A program made the translations under genes and the position numbers. The notes under the pieces are model-generated. The model made no database searches and had not been told where the DNA came from. It saw only the letters and a program-made list of their open reading frames with translations. Below, piece after piece: positions 8,684 to 18,248 of a DNA stretch of 64,000 bases; positions within the stretch are counted from its first letter, which is position 1, and every line of letters starts with the position of its first letter. This stretch comes from Methanobacteriota archaeon (GTDB taxonomy: Archaea; Thermoplasmatota; Thermoplasmata; SG8-5; JACRNV01), in the NCBI GenBank assembly GCA_016214785.1, contig JACRNV010000059.1:1-64000 (forward strand), written 5' to 3'.

Positions 8684-9274
8684 ATGGAGAACGTCGATTC
8701 GTTGGTCAAGAGGGCCCTTGAGCTCAAGCAGCAGGGGATGAGCGAGCACGAGATAGGCAGGGAGCTCCACGTTTCCGAGAACACGGTCGTGTGGCTCATA
8801 ACGCGCAGGGTCAAGGGGGAGAAGCCGCCCATAGACGTCAAGATAGGCTGGCGCTCGATGGGCGTCAGCGCGACCAGGATCGGCTACCTGGCTTGCATAA
8901 TGGCTGACATCATCACCGAGGAGGCCGCCCTCCGGAAGCTGGAGCCCGACACCGTCGTCGGTGTGGCCATCAACGGCATACCCATCGCGACCATGATTTC
9001 CGAGGAACTGGGGCTCGACCTGGCAATCTACCGCCCCATCGTCTCAGGAGAGGCGGGGACGATAAGCTCGAACTTCGCCAACGTCAAGGGCAAGCAGATC
9101 ATCATCGTCGACGACGTCACCGGGACGGGGGAGACTATGAAGGCCGCCATGCGCGACATGCGCAACTCGGGGGCCAAGCCCGTCCTCGCTCTCGTGATAG
9201 TCAACAAGACCGACAACATCGAGATCGACGGCGTGCCGCTCAGGTCGCTGATACGGGCGCGCCCGATTTCCTGA
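8684..9274 (+). CDS. GfcR-like regulator (HTH plus orotate phosphoribosyltransferase-like domain)
   Basis: A 196-residue protein with an N-terminal helix-turn-helix (ALELKQQGMSEHEIGRELHV, then SENTVVWLITRR) fused to a type I phosphoribosyltransferase fold. The PRPP loop reads IIIVDDVTGTGETM at about residues 142-155. This architecture is the archaeal PyrE-like family; the haloarchaeal member GfcR is a transcription factor controlling sugar catabolism and gluconeogenesis, probably sensing phosphorylated ligands instead of making orotidylate. The length fits the family. It is 16 bases upstream of the lysyl-tRNA synthetase gene and probably co-transcribed. Its target genes here are unknown. Confidence 0.82.
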   Translation: MENVDSLVKRALELKQQGMSEHEIGRELHVSENTVVWLITRRVKGEKPPIDVKIGWRSMGVSATRIGYLACIMADIITEEAALRKLEPDTVVGVAINGIPIATMISEELGLDLAIYRPIVSGEAGTISSNFANVKGKQIIIVDDVTGTGETMKAAMRDMRNSGAKPVLALVIVNKTDNIEIDGVPLRSLIRARPIS

Positions 9275-9290
9275 AGAGCCTGGTGAGGAT

Positions 9291-10874
9291 TTGCACTGGG
9301 TCGACGTCTACGCCGGGGAGCTTCTCGAGAGGGGAAAGAAACACGTCATAGCCAGCGGCACGTCCATCTCCGGCCTCATCCACATCGGGAACGCCGGGGA
9401 CATCATCATCGCCGACGCCCTCGCAAGGGCCGTCCGCGACGCCGGGGGCGAGGCCACTGTGCTGTGGATAATGGACGACCTCGATCCCCTGCGCAGCGTG
9501 CCGAAGGAGATGCCGCAGGAGTTCGCCCGGCACCTCGGCAAGCCCGACGCCCACCTTCCCTGCCCGTTCGGCCACTGCCAGTCGTTCACCGAGCACTTCA
9601 CGAGGGACTTCATGAGGTCCCTGAGGCAGATCGGCGTCTCGCCGGTTATCGTGTCGGAGGCCGAGCGCTACAAGGCCGGCGCCTACGACGAGGAGGTCAG
9701 GACCGCCATCAAGTCCGCCGGCGAGATACGCAGGATACTGAAGGACATTTCCGGGGCAGAGAGGCCAGAGGACTGGCTGCCATTCGACCCGATCTGCGGC
9801 AACTGTGGCAGAATAATCACCACCCAGGCCGACGGCTTCGACGGGGAGCGCGTCCACTATGTCTGCAAGGGCGGTGTCGCCGGGAAGAGGGAGATAAAGG
9901 GCTGCGGCCACGAGGGCTCGGCGGGCATCAGGGACGGCAAGCTCACCTGGCGCGTCCAGTGGGCCGCGCGGTGGAGGAGGCTCGGCGTCACCTGCGAGCC
10001 GTTTGGCAAGGAGCACGCCGCCGCCGGGGGCTCCTACGACACGTGCAGCGCCATCGTGAGAGACGTTTTCCACTATCCCTCGCCCCATCCGATCAAGTAC
10101 GAGCACATCATGATAGGGGGAAAGAAGATGTCCAAGTCCGTGGGCAACGTCATCACCCTCCAGCAGTTGATAGATGTTGCGACGCCGGAGGCCGCGCGCT
10201 TCTTCTTCTTCAGGACCAAGGCCAACGTCCACAAGGACTTCAGCATGGAGAACTCCGTCCTGCCCCTGGTCGAGGATTACGAGCAGGCCGAGCGCGTGTA
10301 CTTCGGCAAGGAGGAGGCCTTCTCGGAGAAGGAGGCGCCGGACATCAAGCGCGGCTACGAACTCGCGCAGGTGGACAAAGTCCCGGACGCGTTTTCCCAG
10401 GTCAAGTACCGGCATCTGCTCTTCGTCGTCCAGGCGGGTGGCGATTGGGAGGGGACGAAGCGCATCCTCTCGCGCGGTGGCTACCTCGAGGGCGTCACCC
10501 CCGACGGGGAGGCAAGGCTCGCTGTAAAGGCGGCAGCTGCAGACAGGTGGGTGCGCACCCACGCGCCCGAGCAGATGAGGTTCAAGCTCGCCGAGACGCC
10601 TCCGGAAATAATGATTGCCCCGGAGGAAATCAATGCCCTCAAGGTGCTCTCGGGCGTCCTGAAGGATGTGAAGTGGGAGGCCGGTACCATCCACGACTCC
10701 GTTCACGGGGTCGGCGAGAAGGCCGGCGTGCCGCCCAAGGTGGTCTTCCAGTCCCTCTACAAGGTGCTTCTGGGCAGCGAGCGCGGCCCGCGCCTCGGCT
10801 ACTTCCTGGAGGCGCTGGACCGAGAGTTCGTCCTGGAGAGGGTCGGGCATTTCTTGGTCGGCCCGAAGGATTAA
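9291..10874 (+). CDS. lysS: Lysyl-tRNA synthetase, class I
   Basis: A 527-residue class I LysRS, the form found in most archaea and some bacteria, which charges tRNA-Lys with lysine. The nucleotide-binding signature HIGN lies at residues 31-34 and KMSKS at about 280-284. A zinc-binding segment (CGNCGR ... CKG ... GCGHEG) separates them and the C-terminal half is the helical anticodon-binding cage. The start is taken as TTG 9291 (MHWVDVYAGE), the usual family N-terminus, with GGTGAGGA just upstream. It follows the GfcR-like gene closely. The next feature is tRNA-Gln. Confidence 0.95.
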   Translation: MHWVDVYAGELLERGKKHVIASGTSISGLIHIGNAGDIIIADALARAVRDAGGEATVLWIMDDLDPLRSVPKEMPQEFARHLGKPDAHLPCPFGHCQSFTEHFTRDFMRSLRQIGVSPVIVSEAERYKAGAYDEEVRTAIKSAGEIRRILKDISGAERPEDWLPFDPICGNCGRIITTQADGFDGERVHYVCKGGVAGKREIKGCGHEGSAGIRDGKLTWRVQWAARWRRLGVTCEPFGKEHAAAGGSYDTCSAIVRDVFHYPSPHPIKYEHIMIGGKKMSKSVGNVITLQQLIDVATPEAARFFFFRTKANVHKDFSMENSVLPLVEDYEQAERVYFGKEEAFSEKEAPDIKRGYELAQVDKVPDAFSQVKYRHLLFVVQAGGDWEGTKRILSRGGYLEGVTPDGEARLAVKAAAADRWVRTHAPEQMRFKLAETPPEIMIAPEEINALKVLSGVLKDVKWEAGTIHDSVHGVGEKAGVPPKVVFQSLYKVLLGSERGPRLGYFLEALDREFVLERVGHFLVGPKD

Positions 10875-10903
10875 ATAAAAACTCGCTTTAACCGTGGCTG
10901 CAT

Positions 10904-10975
10904 AGCCCCGTGGTGTAGTGGTTAGCATAGGAGACTCTGGATCTCTTGACAGCAGTTCAAATCTGCTCGGGGCTA
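10904..10975 (+). tRNA. tRNA-Gln (anticodon CTG)
   Basis: A 72-base cloverleaf: acceptor AGCCCCG / CGGGGCT, D-arm with GTGGTTAGC, anticodon stem GGAGA / TCTCT around loop CTCTGGA (anticodon CTG), T-arm AGCAG-TTCAAAT-CTGCT, discriminator A. CCA is not encoded. It begins 29 bases after lysS. Thirteen bases of its 3' end recur about 150 bases downstream, and another ten (GGGCTACATC) about 325 bases downstream. A bacterial-type GlnRS gene lies 3.6 kb away. Confidence 0.95.
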
Positions 10976-11380
10976 CATCTCTTTTTACTCGCTCTCACTT
11001 CTAGCGAAGACAATTCCAGTTCAAACACTAGACCTGTCCTTGAATATTCTGCTGTCTGCTTCGGACAGGTCTGTGCCTCGGCGAGGCTGGGTATATGCCT
11101 GTCCTCGCCTCGGTCTGCTCGGGGCTGCCTCTAAAACGCCTTGCGTCCGAAGCGAAACCGAGGACTACAATTTACAAGCCTCGGTTGAGCGAGGACTAAC
11201 CGAACCAACAGGACAGTGGTTAGTCCGATGGGATGGCAAGGATTACGTTTTCCCAGTCTTGCCCTCATTAGAAGTTAATATAGTCATTTCCTAGGGCTAC
11301 ATCCATTATCGAACTTTGCTCGGGATTAATTCAACATCGCCCTGCGTACCGTTATATAGGGCTCGAAATATTTCCATACA
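10976..11380. other. Gene-free region with tRNA-Gln 3'-end fragments
   Basis: TCTGCTCGGGGCT (end of tRNA-Gln) recurs at 11114-11126 and GGGCTACATC at 11295-11304. Between these lie several short CCTCGG / CCGAGG inverted repeats and a small plus-strand frame (11040-11294) that I cannot recognise. The pattern suggests repeated insertion and loss at a tRNA attachment site. A possible TATA (GTTATATAGG, 11351-11360) precedes the next gene. Confidence 0.55.
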
Positions 11381-14300
11381 ATGACTCTGGGGGGCGCGCA
11401 GGGCGAATTCTCTTCGAGTATGGTCGGTCGGCGGATGGAGATGGATAGGCTGACCTCCTTGCTCGAGGCAGCGCGCTCGGGCCATGGCATCACGGTAATC
11501 ATGAGCGGAGGCGCGGGCGCGGGCAAGACGCGCCTCGTTGACGCGCTCGCGGATATCGCCGCGGAGGGTGGATTCATTGCGCTGCGGGGGAGCGGTCAGC
11601 CCCGCTCAGTGACTCCTTACCAGCTCTTCGAGGACGCGCTCGCGGGGCATCTTGCCGAGCCTCTTGTGCCATCGCATGCCATGACCAGGTTCACCGAGCT
11701 TTTCGCCGTAGCGCGGAACGGCGTCCTACTCGCGCAGGCCAGGGCCGAGGGGGGTATGGTTGTCGATACCGACATAATGGCCGGAATGCTCACGGCCGTC
11801 CAGTCGTTCGTCAGCGACTCCTTCGGGGACATGGCTGACGACAATGGGGGCGCGGGCACTGGGCTGAGGCGCCTCGAATACCGCAACAGGAAAATCCTCA
11901 TCGAGTATGGCGATGGCTTCTACTTGGCCGGCGTGATCGAGGGGGACGAGCATGGCAGCATGCAGGAGGCGCTGGCCGCGGCCACGACGAGGATAGGTGC
12001 GTCCTTCGGGGAGGCCATCAGGTCGTGGGACGGCAAGATGGACAGGGTCTCGGGCATCGAGCCCGAGCTCGGAGCGCTGTTGCGGCAGCGGTGGCGCGTC
12101 CTGCGATCGATACGCGACCTGAACCTCGAGGCTGAGCGGCTCAGGATATACGACCGCGGTTTGAAGGCGCTTCAGAGCATGGCGTCGGAGAATCCCCTCT
12201 TTATAGTTGCCGAGGACCTGCACTGGGCGGACGAGGCCTCGCTCGACATGCTGCTGTACGTCGCGAGGAACCTGCAGGCATCCGGCGCCATGATAGTCGG
12301 CACGATGCGCAGCGGGCCTCTGGGCCACCTGCAGAAGACAATCGAGAAGATGAGGGCCGAGGGGATATGCGAGGAGCTTCGCTTGGGCGGTCTGGGGGAG
12401 GGCGACGTGCGAGTGATGGCCGAGGGGCTGCTCGGCGGACCGCTTTCCGACGACCTCTCAGCGGCCATCAGCGAGAGATGCGAGGGCAATCCGCTCTTCG
12501 TGCGCGAGCTGCTGGCGAGCGGCAGGCGGGGCGGAGCCATGCGCCTCGAAGAAGGGAGATGGGCGCTCAGAGCCGGAGCCACGCTATCCTCGTCGGGCAT
12601 TGTGGAGCTGATTGCGGCAAGGCTGCGCGCGCTGGACGCGGGGTGGTTCCACGCGCTCGACACCTGCGCGTGCCTCGGGCGCGAGTTCCACGTCCGGGAT
12701 TTCGCGGACGCATGGGGCGGCGAGGACGCGATGGGCGCCATTTCGCCCCTGCTGGAAAGGGGCATCCTCCAGCTCTCCGGAGGGAACGTGCGGTTCGAGC
12801 ACGCCCTCGTCCACGAGGCCGCGTACGATTTCGTCGGCGGCAGGCGCAGCTCGTACCACGGCCGCATCGCCGCTGGCATGGAAGCCGCGGCCACAGGGGA
12901 CGCCGACAAGGCCGTCTACGACATCGCCAACCATTACGCCAGGTCGGACATGCAAGGCAAGGCCGCTGAATTCTGCGAGAGGGCCGGGGACAGGGCCGTA
13001 GCGGAACGGGCTGTCGAGCGCGCAACGGCGTTCTACGAATCGGCATTGGCCGCCCTCGGGCAGCTCCCGGAGGAGGCCAGTTCGACGGCCAGGAGGCACT
13101 CGTTGCTGGAGAGGCTCGGCGATGTCTGCACCATATCCGGCCGGTTCGGGCGCGCGCTTTCGGCCTTTGAACAGGTAGCCGCAATGCACCCCGTGGGCGC
13201 CGTAAAGGCCAGGGCGCTGAGGAGGCGCGCCGAGGTCATGGACAAGCAGGGGAAGTTCGACCAGGCCCTGAAGGAGTTTGAAGCCGCGGAGGCGGCGCTC
13301 GCCGGGAAAGACGGCGCCGCGCCTGGGGGCGAGGATGAGAACGAGCGGGGCAGCATTTCGATATCGCAGGCGGCCGTCCTCATGGGCAAGGGCGCTTACG
13401 ACGAGGCAATACGTTTCGCCGAGGAGGGAATCGCATTGCTCTCGGTTTCGCAAGACCCGGGCGCGGAGATGGAGATAGCGAGGGGCTGGAATGTCGTGGG
13501 AGTCTCCTGCCACGACCGCGGGGATATCGAGAGAGCCATGAGGAACTACGAGAAGGTCCTTGGCGTGTGGCAGAAATTCGGCGACCAGATCGGCATGGCA
13601 AAGGCCTACAACAACATCGGTCTCATTCACTACAATAAGGGCGAGTACGCTCCGTCGCTCGCGTTCATGGAGAAGGCCTTGGAGATGAACGAGGCCGCCG
13701 GCGACCGGCAGGGCACGGCCGTGACGCGCAACAATATGGGCATCTCATACTTCTGCATGGGCGAGTACGGCAAGGCCCGGGAGCAGTGGGAGAAATGTTG
13801 CGCGATATTCGAGGCCATAGGCGACCAGCAGGGACTGGGGGCGTCCTGCAACAACGTCGGGTTCATGCACCAGTGCCAAGGGAACTTCGAGATGGCCCTG
13901 GCCACGCACGAGAAGGCCCTGAGGATGAGGGAGAAGGTCGGGGACCGCCGGGGTGTGCTGGGGTCGTACAACAGCATCGCCGACGCCTACAGGGACATGG
14001 GGCATCTCGAGCGGGCGCTGCATTTCTACGAGGAGGCCCTGAAGATAGCGCGCAGCCTGAACGACCTCTCGGACCTCGCGGTGAACCTCTGCGGGCGCGG
14101 CGAGGCCGAGTTCCTTGCGGGGGACATGAACAAGGCGTCGGCAGATGCGTCCGAAGCGCACAGGCTGGCGAAGGAGGCAGGGGAGAGGAGCACGGAGCTG
14201 AAGTCGCTGCGCCTTCAGGGGGTGGTCGCCAGGGAGCGCGGCGACTGCGACAAGGCCAAGGAAATGTTCGAGTCGGCCATCGAAGGCCAGAAAAGCGCTG

Positions 14301-14473
14301 GGATGGTCCCGGAGGCGGCCATGACCGGCTACGAGTACGCGCTCATGCTCAAGAGAGCCGGGGAGACGGAGAGGGGAGTGGAGCTGCTGCGCGAATCCCT
14401 CTCGGTGTTCGAGAAGCGGGGCATGAGGGCTCTGGCCGAAAAGTGCCGCGCGGCGCTCGGGCCCGGCAACTGA
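11381..14473 (+). CDS. Giant STAND-type ATPase with C-terminal TPR array
   Basis: A 1030-residue protein. Residues 15-60 hold a P-loop (SGGAGAGKTRLVDAL) of the AAA_16/STAND type; the Walker B segment LFIVAEDLHWADEASLD comes only at about 273-289. About 100 residues between them contain an inserted alpha-beta module (near AVQSFVSDSFG to RIGASFGEAI), not part of the usual NTPase. A winged-helix-like region follows, then from about residue 520 to the end many tetratricopeptide repeats, including five clear 40-residue units with the pattern NNIG...G-Y--A. Such proteins are signal-responsive switches or regulators (MalT/AfsR-like), but no DNA-binding domain is obvious. A TATA-like box about 25 bases upstream suggests a nearly leaderless message. 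No partner gene is adjacent. Confidence 0.75.
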   Translation: MTLGGAQGEFSSSMVGRRMEMDRLTSLLEAARSGHGITVIMSGGAGAGKTRLVDALADIAAEGGFIALRGSGQPRSVTPYQLFEDALAGHLAEPLVPSHAMTRFTELFAVARNGVLLAQARAEGGMVVDTDIMAGMLTAVQSFVSDSFGDMADDNGGAGTGLRRLEYRNRKILIEYGDGFYLAGVIEGDEHGSMQEALAAATTRIGASFGEAIRSWDGKMDRVSGIEPELGALLRQRWRVLRSIRDLNLEAERLRIYDRGLKALQSMASENPLFIVAEDLHWADEASLDMLLYVARNLQASGAMIVGTMRSGPLGHLQKTIEKMRAEGICEELRLGGLGEGDVRVMAEGLLGGPLSDDLSAAISERCEGNPLFVRELLASGRRGGAMRLEEGRWALRAGATLSSSGIVELIAARLRALDAGWFHALDTCACLGREFHVRDFADAWGGEDAMGAISPLLERGILQLSGGNVRFEHALVHEAAYDFVGGRRSSYHGRIAAGMEAAATGDADKAVYDIANHYARSDMQGKAAEFCERAGDRAVAERAVERATAFYESALAALGQLPEEASSTARRHSLLERLGDVCTISGRFGRALSAFEQVAAMHPVGAVKARALRRRAEVMDKQGKFDQALKEFEAAEAALAGKDGAAPGGEDENERGSISISQAAVLMGKGAYDEAIRFAEEGIALLSVSQDPGAEMEIARGWNVVGVSCHDRGDIERAMRNYEKVLGVWQKFGDQIGMAKAYNNIGLIHYNKGEYAPSLAFMEKALEMNEAAGDRQGTAVTRNNMGISYFCMGEYGKAREQWEKCCAIFEAIGDQQGLGASCNNVGFMHQCQGNFEMALATHEKALRMREKVGDRRGVLGSYNSIADAYRDMGHLERALHFYEEALKIARSLNDLSDLAVNLCGRGEAEFLAGDMNKASADASEAHRLAKEAGERSTELKSLRLQGVVARERGDCDKAKEMFESAIEGQKSAGMVPEAAMTGYEYALMLKRAGETERGVELLRESLSVFEKRGMRALAEKCRAALGPGN

Positions 14474-14539
14474 GTTGCCGATTCCGTGATGCGCGAATCG
14501 AATTGTTTATACGCCCAATATGGTTGAGGGTGGAATGAG

Positions 14540-16258
14540 ATGAGCGACGAACGGCGCAAGTACGAGCAAACAGACTCCATAGGGAGCCTAGGGGGTTCGG
14601 CCGCGAACCCTTTGGATTTCATCAGGGAGGCGGTCGATGAGGACCTCCGTACCGGCAGGTTCGACAGGGTCCACACCAGATTCCCTCCTGAACCCAATGG
14701 CTACCTACACATAGGCCACGCCAAGGCCATCTGGATAGACTACGGCATCGCGCTCGACTACAGAGGCAAATTCAACCTGCGCTTCGACGACACCAACCCG
14801 GCGAAGGAGGGGCAGGAGTACGTCGACGCCATAGTCGAGGACGTGCGCTGGCTCGGCGCAGACTTCGGGGGCAGGCTATTCTATGCCTCGGACTACTTCG
14901 AGCAGATGTACCTCTGGGCCGAGGACCTCGTCAGGAAGGGGAAGGCCTACGTCTGCGACCTCACCTCCGAGCAAGTGAGCGAGTACCGCGGCAACGTGAA
15001 CAAGCCAGGCAGGGAGAGCCCAGGCCGCTTGCGGTCGCCAGAGGAGAACCTGGACCTCTTCCGAAGGATGCGAGCGGGGGAATTCCCCGACGGCTCCAGG
15101 ACGCTGAGGGCGAAGATTGACATGGCGCACCCGAACATGAACATGCGCGACCCTGTGATGTACCGCATCCTGCACACGCCCCACCACAGGCAAGGGGACA
15201 AATGGTGCGTCTACCCGATGTACGACTGGGCGCACGGGCTCGAGGACTCCATCGAGGGGGTGACGCACTCGCTCTGCTCCCTGGAGTACGAGAACCACCG
15301 CCCCCTCTACGACTGGTTCCTCGACCAGCTCGGCATCTACCACCCGCGCCAGATAGAGTTCGCGCGCTTCAACATGACATACACGGTGATGAGCAAGAGG
15401 ATGCTCCTCGATCTCGTGGAAGGCCGCCACGTCAAATCCTGGGACGACCCTAGGATGCCGACGATCAGCGGCATGCGGAGGCGCGGCTATACTCCAGCGG
15501 CAATCAAGGACTTCTGCAGGCGCGTGGGCGTCGCCAAGTCGTACAACATGATAGACGTCGGCATGCTCGAGCACTGTGTGCGCGAGGACCTGAACAGGAC
15601 GTCGCCGAGGTACATGGGCGTGCTGGACCCTCTGAAGGTAGTCATTGAGAACTTCCCCGAGGGGCACGAGGAGTTCATGGACGTCGTCAACAACCCCGAG
15701 GACCCTGGCGCGGGGAGGCGCAGGGTGCCGTTCTCGCGCGAGCTCTACGTCGAGCGCGACGACTTCATGGAGGAGCCGCCGAAGAAGTTCTTCAGGCTCG
15801 CGCCCGGCCGCGAGGTCAGGCTCAGGAACGCCTACCTGGTCACCTGCACGGGGTTCGAGAAGAAGGATGGCAAGATCGTCGAGCTCAAGTGCAAGGTGGA
15901 CCCCGCGACGCGCGGCGGCGACGCCCCCGACGGGCGCAAGGTCAAGTCAACGCTTCACTGGGTGTCTGCAAAGCACGCCGTTCATGCAGAAGTTAGGCTC
16001 TACGACAGGCTCTTCACAGTCGAGGATCCGACCGGCCATGAGGGCAAGGACTTCAAAGAGTTCCTCAACCCCGATTCGCTCAAGGTCGTGCGCTGCATGG
16101 CCGAACCGGCCGTCGCCGGTTTAAAGCCCGGCGACCGCTTCCAGTTCGAGCGCCTCGGCTACTTCTGCGTCGACCCGGACACCATGCCCGGTAAAATCGT
16201 GCTGAACAGGACCGTCGAGCTGCGCGACACCTGGGCGAGGATCCAGGGGAAGCAGTAA
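14540..16258 (+). CDS. glnS: Glutaminyl-tRNA synthetase, bacterial/eukaryotic type
   Basis: A 572-residue class I synthetase that ligates glutamine directly to tRNA-Gln. It is GlnRS and not archaeal GluRS: the first motif reads [16 protein letters not shown] (HIGH at 57-60), followed by [36 protein letters not shown] at 283-287 and [20 protein letters not shown], all GlnRS signatures. Both C-terminal beta-barrels are present ([42 protein letters not shown]). Archaea generally make Gln-tRNA through GluRS and the amidotransferase GatDE and are considered to lack GlnRS, so this gene probably came from bacteria. ATG 14540 has GAGGGTGGAATGAG upstream. tRNA-Gln(CTG) is 3.6 kb upstream. Confidence 0.93.
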   Translation: MSDERRKYEQTDSIGSLGGSAANPLDFIREAVDEDLRTGRFDRVHTRFPPEPNGYLHIGHAKAIWIDYGIALDYRGKFNLRFDDTNPAKEGQEYVDAIVEDVRWLGADFGGRLFYASDYFEQMYLWAEDLVRKGKAYVCDLTSEQVSEYRGNVNKPGRESPGRLRSPEENLDLFRRMRAGEFPDGSRTLRAKIDMAHPNMNMRDPVMYRILHTPHHRQGDKWCVYPMYDWAHGLEDSIEGVTHSLCSLEYENHRPLYDWFLDQLGIYHPRQIEFARFNMTYTVMSKRMLLDLVEGRHVKSWDDPRMPTISGMRRRGYTPAAIKDFCRRVGVAKSYNMIDVGMLEHCVREDLNRTSPRYMGVLDPLKVVIENFPEGHEEFMDVVNNPEDPGAGRRRVPFSRELYVERDDFMEEPPKKFFRLAPGREVRLRNAYLVTCTGFEKKDGKIVELKCKVDPATRGGDAPDGRKVKSTLHWVSAKHAVHAEVRLYDRLFTVEDPTGHEGKDFKEFLNPDSLKVVRCMAEPAVAGLKPGDRFQFERLGYFCVDPDTMPGKIVLNRTVELRDTWARIQGKQ

Positions 16259-16325
16259 CCGCTGGCAAGAACATTATCCCATTCAAGCACTCATCTAATA
16301 TATCCCTCCGAACATAGTCTATGCG

Positions 16326-18248
16326 ATGCGTTCGACCGCCATTTGCATGGCATTCCTAATGCTCTTCACTGCTGTTGCCGTTCATGGCGCCGTCACGAAG
16401 GCCCCGCCAGGCAGGGTCGCGCTCTTCGTCTACATGTCCGCCGACAACACGCTCTCCGTCAATGCGGACCAGGATCTGGAGGAGCTCGGGCGCGCCCGCA
16501 TCCCCTCTTGGCTCGACGTAATCGTGCTCGTCGACAGGAACATGACCGGCGACTCGAAGCTATTTCATGGCAACTCTTCGGGTTTCGCGGAGATTCCCTC
16601 CCCGACCGCGGAGGCGTGGTGGGGCAGCGAGCTGGACATGGGCAATCCCGCCACGCTCAAGGGGTTCCTGGACTGGGGGCGCGCGACATACTCGGCCGAC
16701 TGGTACGCCCTCGAGCTGTGGGGACACGGCAGGGGGTGGTCGGGCGTGTGCATGGACAGGGGCGTGTGGCTCACGATGCCCGAGATTTCCCGGGCCCTTT
16801 CGGGGATGCGCTTCTCGACGATCAGCTTCCCGGCGTGCCAGATGGGGATGGTCGAGGTGGCGTACGAGCTGCGCGGCGCGGCCGATTACGTCATTGCCTC
16901 GGAGAAGGACGTCCCGGCCGAGGGGTGGCCTTACGACACGTGGATGGATGCGCTCCCATCTAACTACACGAGCGACGCCGTCCAGTTCGGCAACGTTCTG
17001 GCGGGCGTCTACATGAACTGGAGCATGATGCACAGCGCATATTCCGTCACGCTCTCCATGGTCCCGACCGCTGCACTTGGGCGCGTTGCCTCCGCCGTCA
17101 AGGTATTCGCCGACGAGCTGACACGCACGAGGGCGCTGGTGAACGACCGGGCCATCTCCGGCAGGCAGGCCACGGAGCATTACGACGGCGACTCGGAGTA
17201 CGACATCCACGACCTCGCCGGGAACATGAACCTGACGTCGAGGCTCGGCACCCTGGGGCGGGACGTGCAGGGGGCGATATCGGACGCCGCGGTCATCGAA
17301 AGGCACTGGACGAGGGCCGACGACGAGCCGGCTGACCATGCGCACGGCCTGTCCGTGTGGTTTCCATCCGTGGGAACATCGCAGGGATACAGAGAACTGG
17401 ACTTCGCCGCCGACACCGGCTGGTCGGCCTTCCTAGACGCATACGCGGCAGGGGCGACGGTCTCGGGCTCGATGCTCTTCGCTACCGCTGCCCCGATCGA
17501 CCAGGACGGCGACGGCATACGGGAGCGGCTGCTCGTGAACGGGACGTCCAGCCTCAAAGGGACTTTCTTGGTCGAAGTGCTCGGCCAGGAGAGGAACTGG
17601 TCTTACAGGTCGCAGAACGCCACGGGGCAGTTCAGCGCCGCGACCGAAACTCTGCCCTCGGGGATGTACACAATTGCAGTCTATGTCTGGAACGGGACGG
17701 GGTTCCTGATTGGCTACAGCCAGTTCGTGCCCTCCGGTCCGGTGGAGGAGCGCACGTGGCTCAACGGCACCGTCAGGTCGCGGCTCGGGGTGTCCATGGC
17801 GGGCTCTGTCGTGACGCTGAAGCTCCGCGACGGCTCGTCGCTCGCGGCAGTGACGTCGGGCGACGGCTCGTACAGCTTCGAGCTGAGGGCGCCCACTCAG
17901 ATGAAGGCCGGGGACACCGCAATCCTCGCGCTGGAGGACGGCACGATGCTCCAGCTCACGAACATCAGCTCCCTGCCAGTGAGCGCGGAACTGACGGCGC
18001 AGGCGCCCCTGCCGTTCTACTGGCTCATAGTTCTCGTGGCAGCGAACATAGCCCTCATCGCCATCGGCGCCTGGCAAGCTTTTAACGCAAGGAAGGATAT
18101 TCGGGCGCGTGCTATACAACGCGGACCTCCACATCCACAGCAAGCACTCGATGGGGACGAGCGGAGCGATGGACATGGAGACCCTGGCCAGGGAGAGCCC
18201 CAGGAAAGGAATCAGCCTCCTGGGAACCGGGGACTGCCTCCACCCTGA
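16326..18248 (+). CDS. Secreted, membrane-anchored clostripain-like (C11) cysteine protease
   Basis: A protein of up to 640 residues. An N-terminal signal peptide (AICMAFLMLFTAVAVHGAV) precedes a clostripain-type caspase-fold domain: the catalytic histidine lies in LELWGHGRGWSG (about 129-140) and the cysteine in FPACQMGMVEVAYEL (about 168-182). An Ig-like carboxypeptidase-regulatory-type domain follows, then one membrane helix (WLIVLVAANIALIAIGAW, about 567-584). It probably sits on the outer face of the cell membrane. The last 47 codons overlap the next gene by 140 bases; residues beyond the membrane helix look like a chance reading of that gene, so the true protein may have ended near 18110 before a stop was lost. 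Confidence 0.8.
   Translation: MRSTAICMAFLMLFTAVAVHGAVTKAPPGRVALFVYMSADNTLSVNADQDLEELGRARIPSWLDVIVLVDRNMTGDSKLFHGNSSGFAEIPSPTAEAWWGSELDMGNPATLKGFLDWGRATYSADWYALELWGHGRGWSGVCMDRGVWLTMPEISRALSGMRFSTISFPACQMGMVEVAYELRGAADYVIASEKDVPAEGWPYDTWMDALPSNYTSDAVQFGNVLAGVYMNWSMMHSAYSVTLSMVPTAALGRVASAVKVFADELTRTRALVNDRAISGRQATEHYDGDSEYDIHDLAGNMNLTSRLGTLGRDVQGAISDAAVIERHWTRADDEPADHAHGLSVWFPSVGTSQGYRELDFAADTGWSAFLDAYAAGATVSGSMLFATAAPIDQDGDGIRERLLVNGTSSLKGTFLVEVLGQERNWSYRSQNATGQFSAATETLPSGMYTIAVYVWNGTGFLIGYSQFVPSGPVEERTWLNGTVRSRLGVSMAGSVVTLKLRDGSSLAAVTSGDGSYSFELRAPTQMKAGDTAILALEDGTMLQLTNISSLPVSAELTAQAPLPFYWLIVLVAANIALIAIGAWQAFNARKDIRARAIQRGPPHPQQALDGDERSDGHGDPGQGEPQERNQPPGNRGLPPP

Noticed and set aside
9240..10928. 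Long minus-strand open frame opposite lysS
   Set aside because: Mirror of a GC-rich coding gene: arginine-, leucine- and valine-rich composition with no domains.
11040..11294. Possible 84-aa protein downstream of tRNA-Gln
   Set aside because: It runs across repeat-rich DNA, has no ribosome binding site and matches nothing I recognise; probably a remnant.
14540..16258. Archaeal glutamyl-tRNA synthetase
   Set aside because: The closely related GluRS was considered first, but [20 protein letters not shown] and [17 protein letters not shown] are GlnRS signatures.
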